A DNA stretch of 8,556 nt, taken from the NCBI GenBank assembly GCA_001508835.1, contig LGFB01000045.1, positions 1-8,556 of the forward strand, given 5' to 3'. Source of the stretch: a bacterium 42_11 (GTDB lineage Bacteria > Synergistota > GBS-1). This document shows positions 1-5,080 of the stretch, one piece after another. The notes below the pieces were generated by a model. It did no database searches, was not told where the DNA came from, and saw only the letters and a list, made by a program, of their open reading frames with translations. Position numbers and translations under genes: made by a program. Numbering within the stretch: the first letter of the stretch is position 1; every line of letters begins with the position of its first letter.

Positions 1-60
1 GACTCGAACCTCCACGCCGGGATCCAGAGTCCCGTGTCCTGCCACTTAGACGATTCCCCA
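1..60 (-). tRNA. tRNA-Gln (anticodon CTG), 3' part beyond the window
   Basis: Read on the minus strand, positions 60 to 1 fold as tRNA nucleotides 1-61. They give a TGGGGAA 5' acceptor strand, TC at 8-9, a D arm with GTCT/GGAC pairing, and a 5-bp anticodon stem CGGGA/TCCCG around the loop CTCTGGA, so the anticodon is CTG, reading CAG. A short variable loop GCGT, T-stem strand GGAGG and loop TTCGAGT follow. The 3' T-stem and acceptor strands lie outside. The first base is T, as in other bacterial tRNA-Gln genes, where the U1-A72 pair is a known recognition feature for the GatCAB amidotransferase. The first 15 bases overlap the end of gltX on the same strand. Confidence 0.95.
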
Positions 61-1329
61 GCGTTTTAACCTTTCAACAACCCTCTCTTTTCCTAAGGTT
101 TCCATCACTTCAAATAAAGGAGGGGTAACCTTTTTGCCACTTATAGCCACCCTTATGGCTTGCGCTATTTCTTTTAGCTTTATGTTTTTTTCCTCGGCAA
201 AAGTCCGAAGACAAGCCTCGATATTTTTTGTTTCAAAGGGTTCTAACTTTTCTAATCTTTCTGCGATTTCGCTTAAAAGGTTTTCTTTTCCCTTTACTTC
301 TTGGTCTAAGAGAATTTTATCATAGGTTATCTCTTTTTGCAAGAAGTAATCTGTAAAATCAGCTAAGTCTACTAAGGTTTTACATCTGCCTTTTACTATC
401 TCTATAACCTTAACGAGATATTCTCTGTCTAAGCTGTGATCATCGTTAATCAGTCCTTTATTTTTCCAGAAAGGCATTACAAGTTCTAAAAGTTTTTCGC
501 CGGGCGTCTTTTTTATATATTGGGCGTTCATCCATTCTAATTTCTTTATGTCGAAAACAGCTCCTCTTTTTATAACTCTATCAAGAGAGAAAAGTTCAAT
601 TAGCTCCTCACGTGAGAATATCTCTTGGTCAAATCCGGGGTTCCAACCGAGTAGCGCCAAGTAGTTAAAAAACGCATCGGAAAGAAAGCCCAAGTTTTTA
701 TATTCTGCTACGGATGTTGCTCCATGTCTTTTGCTTAGCTTTGACTTGTCGGGACCTAATATCATAGGAAGATGTGCAAATTGAGGAGGTTCCCAGTCAA
801 AAGCTTTGTAAATTAGAATTTGTTTAGGTGTGTTGGCTATGTGATCTTCTCCTCTGATAACGTGAGTTATTCCCATTTCGTGGTCATCTACGACAACAGC
901 AAAGTTATAAGTGGGAGTTCCATCGGATTTAATCATGACAATGTCTTTTAAAGTTTCGTTTTTAATTTTTATTTCTCCCCATACTATATCCTTGAAGCTT
1001 GTTTCCCCTGGCGGAACTTCAAAGATCAGAGCACCTTTTTCTTCATATCCTTTTCCTTCATCAACAAGCTTCTTTGCATACTTTCTATATATTTCTAGCC
1101 TTTCGCTTTGTCTATAGGGGCCCTCATCCCAATTTAGCCCTAACCAGAGCATTCCTTGAAGGATGGTTTCTTCAGCTTCTTTTGTTGATCTTTGAAAATC
1201 ACTGTCTTCTATTCTTAAAATAAAAGTTCCCTTTTGGTTTCTGGCAAAAAGCCAATTAAAGAGGGCAGTTCTTGCTCCTCCCACGTGAAGGGCACCTGTT
1301 GGGCTTGGGGCAAATCTGACTCTTACCAC
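46..1329 (-). CDS. gltX: Glutamyl-tRNA synthetase, compact form
   Basis: Class I cytoplasmic enzyme that charges tRNA with glutamate using ATP. In bacteria without GlnRS it also charges tRNA-Gln, for later amidation. The 427-residue product shows the N-terminal FAPSPTG signature, the HIGH-type motif HVGG (15-18), the GluRS block TPTYNFAVVVDD (138-149), HVIRGEDH (156-163) and the KMSKS-type motif KLSKR (197-201). A helical anticodon-binding region follows, so this is a full synthetase and not truncated GluQ-RS. It is about 40 residues shorter than usual. Near residues 93-101 the segment that carries the zinc-binding Cys/His residues in E. coli GluRS is missing. The start is GTG, 4 bases after the dksA-like stop, with GGGAGG about 10 bases upstream; the nearby ATG is followed at once by a stop. 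The TAA lies within the tRNA-Gln D arm, and the codons for the C-terminal WGIV are tRNA bases 1-12. Confidence 0.96.
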   Translation of the reverse strand: MVRVRFAPSPTGALHVGGARTALFNWLFARNQKGTFILRIEDSDFQRSTKEAEETILQGMLWLGLNWDEGPYRQSERLEIYRKYAKKLVDEGKGYEEKGALIFEVPPGETSFKDIVWGEIKIKNETLKDIVMIKSDGTPTYNFAVVVDDHEMGITHVIRGEDHIANTPKQILIYKAFDWEPPQFAHLPMILGPDKSKLSKRHGATSVAEYKNLGFLSDAFFNYLALLGWNPGFDQEIFSREELIELFSLDRVIKRGAVFDIKKLEWMNAQYIKKTPGEKLLELVMPFWKNKGLINDDHSLDREYLVKVIEIVKGRCKTLVDLADFTDYFLQKEITYDKILLDQEVKGKENLLSEIAERLEKLEPFETKNIEACLRTFAEEKNIKLKEIAQAIRVAISGKKVTPPLFEVMETLGKERVVERLKRWGIV

Positions 1330-1333
1330 TATT

Positions 1334-1675
1334 TCATTTCCTCCCTACCTTGTTAAGCTTTTTTTCGCATTCTATACATCTTTCAGCAAAGGGAACTATT
1401 TCTAATCGTTCTTCGCTTATCTCTTTTCCGCAGTCAACACAGAGTCCGTAAGTCCCCTTTTCAAATCTTTTTAGGGCCCTTTCAACCCTTTTAAGGGTTT
1501 TTTCGGATTCCTCCTTTTCCCTAAAGAGGGAATCCATTTCATTCATATAATTTGCGATATCAACCTCTTCGGACCCTACGTGCTGGTATCCTTCTCCTTC
1601 TATTGCTTTCAGCCGTTTTTTTAGATTTTCTCTCGTTTCTTCAAGTCGTTGTTTAAAGCGTGATAGGTCTCGCAT
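1334..1675 (-). CDS. DksA/TraR-family zinc-finger regulator
   Basis: A 113-residue protein of the DksA/TraR family, which in proteobacteria enters the RNA polymerase secondary channel and, with ppGpp, reprograms transcription. Residues 1-75 are highly charged and predicted helical (coiled coil). A four-cysteine zinc finger follows: CVDC (79-82) and CIEC (100-103). At the likely coiled-coil tip, E36, D39 and A41 (ExxDxA) match the DxxDxA motif of DksA with a conservative Asp-to-Glu change. The length is closer to the short DksA-like proteins of Gram-positives and thermophiles than to the roughly 150-residue E. coli DksA, so a stringent-response role is inference. The ATG is preceded by AAGGGGTG. 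It is the first gene of the leftward block, 4 bases ahead of gltX. Proteobacterial dksA is similarly followed by the GluRS paralogue gluQ. Confidence 0.9.
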   Translation of the reverse strand: MRDLSRFKQRLEETRENLKKRLKAIEGEGYQHVGSEEVDIANYMNEMDSLFREKEESEKTLKRVERALKRFEKGTYGLCVDCGKEISEERLEIVPFAERCIECEKKLNKVGRK

Positions 1676-1707
1676 TTTTTCACCCCTTACTTATAAAGTT
1701 CCCTAAA

Positions 1708-1737
1708 ATTATAAAACTAACCCTATGGCAAAATCAA
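1708..1737 (-). promoter_or_regulatory. Sigma-70-type promoter for the dksA-gltX block
   Basis: On the minus strand, TTGATT (1737-1732) is separated by 18 bases from a perfect TATAAT (1713-1708). Transcription would begin near 1701, giving a leader of about 25 bases before the dksA-like ATG. A second AT-rich hexamer lies closer to the gene (TTTATAA, around 1692-1698). This is read by eye and not mapped. Confidence 0.6.
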
Positions 1738-1771
1738 GTATGAGGTAGATAATTTTTTAGAAAAAGCTTTG

Positions 1772-1780
1772 TGTTATAAT
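1772..1780 (+). promoter_or_regulatory. Extended -10 promoter for the six-gene rightward block
   Basis: TGTTATAAT is a perfect extended -10 element (TG, one base, TATAAT at 1775-1780). No good -35 hexamer lies at the proper distance; the region is a T-run, which agrees with an extended -10 promoter. The predicted start near 1787 leaves a leader of only about 15 bases, which still holds the ribosome binding site for the TPR gene. Confidence 0.6.
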
Positions 1781-1788
1781 TTTCTTAT

Positions 1789-1796
1789 GGGGGAGG
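1789..1796 (+). promoter_or_regulatory. Ribosome binding site that sets the TPR gene start
   Basis: GGGGGAGG lies 5 bases before the ATG at 1802. This supports 1802 over the in-frame TTG at 1769, which lies upstream of the -10 element, and over the in-frame ATG at 1787, which would be essentially leaderless. Confidence 0.7.
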
Positions 1797-1801
1797 AAAA
1801 A

Positions 1802-2425
1802 ATGAGGAAAAAGCTTTTGTTTTGGTTAGTGGGGATGATAGTAGTTGCTTTACCTGCTTTTGCTTTAGCTGAAGTAACTGAAGAAGATATGGAAAAAATG
1901 GTTACAGAAAGGTATTTTGAGGGGGCGTACAATTACTACCAGGAAGGATTCTATGACATGGCAGTGAGATTTTATAATATAGTGCTGGAGAGAGACCCCA
2001 ATCATGCTAAAGCGCTTTATTGGTTGGCAAGGCTGTACCAGGAATTGGGTCTGTATCGTGAAGCTTTAAGCATGTGGAAAAGGTTGGCAGAGGTTCAACC
2101 AGGTAACAAAGTGGCTCAATATTTTATCAAGGTTTGCCAGGGAGTTATAGAGCAGGGGAAGGAACCGTTTGAGCTATACGAGAGGGCCTATTTATTTTAT
2201 TCAAGAGGGGAGAAGAGGAAGGCTTTGACTCTTTATGAAAAATCTTGCGCTTTAAACCCATCTTTTCAAAAGGCTTTTCTTTGGGCTGGAAGAGTTGCTT
2301 TAGAGCTGGGTTTGCGTGAGAAAGCTGAGTGGTATCTCGAGAGAGCTTTAGAATTGGATAAGGAGGATAAGGTGGCTATTTACCTTTTGAAACAATTGAG
2401 GAGGAGTAAGGATGGGGGGAATTAA
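1802..2425 (+). CDS. Exported tetratricopeptide-repeat protein
   Basis: A 207-residue protein with a clear signal peptide: MRKK, a hydrophobic core and a likely cut after AFALA (residue 23). The rest is about four TPR helix pairs, near residues 37-70, 70-103, 123-156 and 157-190. Typical TPR positions are visible (YYQEGFYDMAVRFYNIVLE, YREALSMWKRL, REKAEWYLERALELD). TPR domains are protein-binding scaffolds; no catalytic motif is seen. It probably acts outside the cytoplasmic membrane, perhaps gathering the Fn3 and peptidase products encoded downstream, which is inference. It is first in the rightward operon, and its last 14 bases overlap the start of the Fn3 gene. The specific function is unknown. 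Confidence 0.88.
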   Translation: MRKKLLFWLVGMIVVALPAFALAEVTEEDMEKMVTERYFEGAYNYYQEGFYDMAVRFYNIVLERDPNHAKALYWLARLYQELGLYREALSMWKRLAEVQPGNKVAQYFIKVCQGVIEQGKEPFELYERAYLFYSRGEKRKALTLYEKSCALNPSFQKAFLWAGRVALELGLREKAEWYLERALELDKEDKVAIYLLKQLRRSKDGGN

Positions 2426-3161
2426 AGGAGTCGTTATCCTGGCTTTATTTTTTATTTTAATATCTTCCCTTTCGGCTTTTTCTCTTCCGCTACCACCATC
2501 GAACTTGGAAGCTCAAATAGTTTCTCCTACACATATCAGGTTGACTTGGTGGGATAACTCTATAGATGAGGACGGTTTTATATTAGAGAGGAGAAGCATC
2601 GGCGAAAGTTGGGTTCAAATAGCAATACTTCCACCAGATTTGAATGTATATAATGACGAGAATCTTACACCAGGTGGAAGCTATCTTTACAGGGTTAAGG
2701 CTTATCAAGGAAATTATTTTACCTCTTATTGTGAACTTCCTTCTTTTGTAACCACACTGGGCTACCCGAGCCCCCCAAATGATCTGAGGGGAGAGGCTAT
2801 TTCTTCTTCAGAGATAGAGCTTGAATGGGAAGATGCTTCCGATAATGAAGATGGCTTCATCGTCGAGAGAAAAGAAGGCAAGAACTGGATTGAGGTTAGT
2901 GTTCTTCCTCCAAATGCGGAATTTTATGTAGATAGCGGACTTTCCGAAAATACGAAATATACTTATAGGGTTTTAGCCTTTAATGATGCGGGGCGAGCTT
3001 CTTCAAACGAAATCCAGGTTAAAACAGATTCCGCTGAAGGAGAGCTTTATCTTAGTGCAGGTTGTTCTATGGGGAATAGCGGTAGTTTCGACATTTTCTT
3101 TGCTCTTCCTGTTTTCGTGGGACTTTTGTGGGGTTTTCTTAGAAGGAGGGAGCATGGTTGA
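2412..3161 (+). CDS. Secreted protein with two fibronectin type III domains and a Cys/RRR C-terminal tail
   Basis: A 249-residue protein with a signal peptide (hydrophobic 6-22, ending near SAFS). Two Fn3-like beta-sandwich domains lie at about 28-115 and 120-206. They are related internally: DNSIDEDGFILERR (48-61) and DASDNEDGFIVERK (141-154) match, as do the later Y-x-Y-R-V strands. A tail follows with SAGCS (Cys218), a hydrophobic stretch (about 226-242), then RRR and EHG. This resembles the cysteine-bearing C-terminal sorting signals (MYXO-CTERM, Synerg-CTERM type) and suggests surface anchoring or processing at the cysteine. The ATG has GAGGAG 5 bases upstream and overlaps the TPR gene by 14 bases. 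Fn3 domains here are likely adhesive or spacer modules; a ligand cannot be named. Confidence 0.85.
   Translation: MGGIKGVVILALFFILISSLSAFSLPLPPSNLEAQIVSPTHIRLTWWDNSIDEDGFILERRSIGESWVQIAILPPDLNVYNDENLTPGGSYLYRVKAYQGNYFTSYCELPSFVTTLGYPSPPNDLRGEAISSSEIELEWEDASDNEDGFIVERKEGKNWIEVSVLPPNAEFYVDSGLSENTKYTYRVLAFNDAGRASSNEIQVKTDSAEGELYLSAGCSMGNSGSFDIFFALPVFVGLLWGFLRRREHG
3057..3158 (+). other. Encoded C-terminal sorting-type tail of the Fn3 protein
   Basis: Residues 216-249 comprise Gly-Cys-Ser with Cys218, a glycine/serine stretch, about 17 hydrophobic residues, then three arginines and a three-residue end. The same layout closes the downstream peptidase (Cys613). The shared layout is seen in the sequence; assignment to a known CTERM family is by resemblance. 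Confidence 0.65.
3143..3150 (+). promoter_or_regulatory. Ribosome binding site inside the Arg codons, setting a TTG start
   Basis: AAGGAGGG, formed by the RRRE codons of the Fn3 gene, lies 7 bases before TTG 3158. The nearer ATG at 3154 is out of frame and only 3 bases from the site. The TTG overlaps the Fn3 stop as TTGA, so this start is set by the Shine-Dalgarno site, by the signal peptide and probably by translational coupling. Confidence 0.75.
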
Positions 3162-5080
3162 GGGTCTCTTTTCTAGTTCTTCTCTTGGTATTTGTTTCTT
3201 TCTCTTCAGCTTTTGCTTCTTCTTGGACAATAATGATTTTTATGAATGGTGATAATAACCTTGAGGAAGCGGCTATATCGGATTTTGTGGAGATGGTTTC
3301 GGCACCCTTGAACGGTGATCTTGTTAATGTAGTTGTTCAGCTTGATAGGTCTCCAGGATATGTTGGCGCTGTTGAGGGGGTCTGCGATAATTGGTCTGGG
3401 ACTTTGCGCTTTGTTCTATCCTATCTTATGGCTCCTTATTCGGATAATGCTGTTAGCAATCTCGGTGAGGTGAATATGGGAAGGGCGGATGCTTTAGTAG
3501 ATTTCGTTTCTTGGGCGGTTGATAATTATCCTGCTCAGCATTATGCACTTATAATATGGGACCACGGTGATGGATGGAGAGAAAATGAAAATAGGGTTTA
3601 TGAACCATGGAAGGTTGCAGGGTATGACGAGACGAGTGGGGATTATCTTTATATGGACGAAGTTCAAACGGCTTTAAGGATTTTGAAAGAAAACGGTTAT
3701 GAGATAGATTTGATTGGTTTCGATGCTTGTCTTATGGGGATGGTAGAAGTAGCTTATGAGCTTAAGGATTATGCTTCCTTTATGGTTGCCTCTGAGGATG
3801 TGGTTCCTGGTGAAGGGTGGCGATACGACTTATTTCTGGAGGACTTGATTTCTACATTGATTGAGGGAGTAGATGTTTCACCGATAGATTTGGGTAGAAT
3901 GATAATTGAAAGTTACAAGGAAACTGAGGGAAGCACACTTTCCCTTATTGACCTTAAAAGAATGGATGATGTTGCCTCTTTGCTTAGGGAGCTATCCTCT
4001 GCCTTACGAGACGATAGTTCTCTTGCAAGGGTTGCGAGAGCTATGGCGCAAGAGTTTTATGATCCCTCTATAATAGATCTTTATTCTTTTGCCTCTTACT
4101 TGGCGGGAATAAAAGGTTCTTCAACGGAGCTTGCTTTTTCTTTATGTGAGGCCATAAAAAATGCTGTTATCGAAAATTATTCGCTTCTGAGTGATGCACA
4201 TGGATTAAGCGTATATTTTCCAGAGAGAGGCAAGGGAGCCTATGACAGGTTTTATGAGGATAGCAGGCATGATTTTTCCCTTACAACAGGGTGGGGGGAA
4301 TTCATAAGGGCATATCTTGATGAAACGCGAGAAGTCTTGAATGTAAAAAGTGGTAGTTTGGATGTAAATGGTTCTATTACGGACGAGGAAATAAGCGGAG
4401 CTGTTTCTATTCCACCTTCGGAGGCCTCACCCTTTAAAGCTTACTTTAAAAATGATGGTAATTCTCTCTACTTAGCTGTTAAGGTTTATAGTGACACCGC
4501 TTTGGGTATTGGGGATTCCATAATCCTTTATATTGATTCTGATGGGAATTCTGCTTTCCCTACTGATAGAGGCGATAGCGAAGGAATGCTCAGGATTGTC
4601 TATGATGGAAGCCGTTGGGTAGCTTACTTTTATCCCATGTGGTATGATCACTCGGAGTACAAGGTTTGTTTCCTAGACTCGGTTTATTGCCCTGAGATAG
4701 TGGCTAAAGGTGGTATAGGTGATGATGGTTTTCTTGAGGTAGAACTAAAAGTCCCTTTTGAGCGGTTTTCTTTTAAACCAGGTTCGGTAGTAGGCTACTA
4801 CCTGCAGATTTACGATGGTAACAGTTTTTCTTTTGTAGGAGAGTATCCATATCTCCTTTCGATGGGAAACGATGAACAGATCCCGACTATTTATATTCCC
4901 GCTAGGTTTGAACCCTCCATGTACTATGGACTTAGGCTTGCTGAAGGTGGAAGTGATGATGACAATGATAGTGAGTTTGTGGCTTCATCAGGGTGTTCCC
5001 TGGGGCAGGGAAAGGCTTTGAATATCCTTTCCTTGTTACCTTTTGGTTGGATATTTATCTGGGGAGTGAGAAGACGATGA
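3158..5080 (+). CDS. Secreted clostripain-family (C11) cysteine peptidase with CBM9-like domain and sorting tail
   Basis: A 640-residue protein starting at TTG, with a signal peptide ending near AFA (20). Residues 23-388 match peptidase family C11: WTIMIFMNGDNN at the first strand, catalytic His136 in WDHGDGW (134-140), catalytic Cys191 in FDACLMG (188-194), a likely pocket segment SEDVVPGEGW (212-221), and HGLSVYFP (348-355). C11 enzymes generally cut after Arg or Lys, but specificity cannot be read here. Residues about 395-595 look like a CBM9/DOMON-like beta-sandwich, beginning with a DVNGSITDEE-type strand and containing ILYIDSDGN. An acidic linker (GGSDDDNDSE) leads to SSGCS (Cys613), a hydrophobic segment and a terminal RRR, the same layout as in the upstream Fn3 protein. 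It is probably exported and tethered to the surface. It overlaps the Fn3 and lipoprotein genes by 4 bases each. Confidence 0.9.
   Translation: MRVSFLVLLLVFVSFSSAFASSWTIMIFMNGDNNLEEAAISDFVEMVSAPLNGDLVNVVVQLDRSPGYVGAVEGVCDNWSGTLRFVLSYLMAPYSDNAVSNLGEVNMGRADALVDFVSWAVDNYPAQHYALIIWDHGDGWRENENRVYEPWKVAGYDETSGDYLYMDEVQTALRILKENGYEIDLIGFDACLMGMVEVAYELKDYASFMVASEDVVPGEGWRYDLFLEDLISTLIEGVDVSPIDLGRMIIESYKETEGSTLSLIDLKRMDDVASLLRELSSALRDDSSLARVARAMAQEFYDPSIIDLYSFASYLAGIKGSSTELAFSLCEAIKNAVIENYSLLSDAHGLSVYFPERGKGAYDRFYEDSRHDFSLTTGWGEFIRAYLDETREVLNVKSGSLDVNGSITDEEISGAVSIPPSEASPFKAYFKNDGNSLYLAVKVYSDTALGIGDSIILYIDSDGNSAFPTDRGDSEGMLRIVYDGSRWVAYFYPMWYDHSEYKVCFLDSVYCPEIVAKGGIGDDGFLEVELKVPFERFSFKPGSVVGYYLQIYDGNSFSFVGEYPYLLSMGNDEQIPTIYIPARFEPSMYYGLRLAEGGSDDDNDSEFVASSGCSLGQGKALNILSLLPFGWIFIWGVRRR
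4985..5077 (+). other. Encoded C-terminal sorting-type tail of the C11 peptidase
   Basis: Residues 610-640 are SSGCSLGQG with Cys613, a hydrophobic run (about 621-637, including a proline) and a terminal RRR directly before the stop. It parallels the Fn3 protein tail (GCS-M/L-G, hydrophobic, RRR), which suggests that both are handled by the same processing enzyme. No such enzyme is encoded in this window. Confidence 0.65.
4996..5012 (+). repeat. Small perfect inverted repeat beside the Cys613 codon
   Basis: TTCCCTG, loop GGG, CAGGGAA forms a 7-bp perfect stem beginning at the last base of the Cys613 codon. No T-run follows, so it is not an intrinsic terminator. It may be an effect of the Ser-Leu-Gly-Gln-Gly codons. 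Confidence 0.4.

Noticed and set aside
1484..1503. Terminator-like hairpin AACCCT/AGGGTT with six T on the plus strand
   Set aside because: It lies within the dksA-like coding sequence and no plus-strand gene precedes it. On the minus strand the T-run is on the wrong side. It could only act on antisense RNA.
3154..3252. ATG 3154 opening a 32-residue hydrophobic peptide
   Set aside because: It is only 3 bases from the Shine-Dalgarno site and its sequence is a frame-shifted shadow of the peptidase signal peptide. TTG 3158 has better spacing and gives a proper exported enzyme.
4993..5076. In-frame upstream extension of the lipoprotein gene (28 more residues)
   Set aside because: It would bury the lipoprotein signal peptide inside the protein and overlap the peptidase tail by 88 bases. 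ATG 5077 has the ATGA overlap and a lipobox at the right distance.
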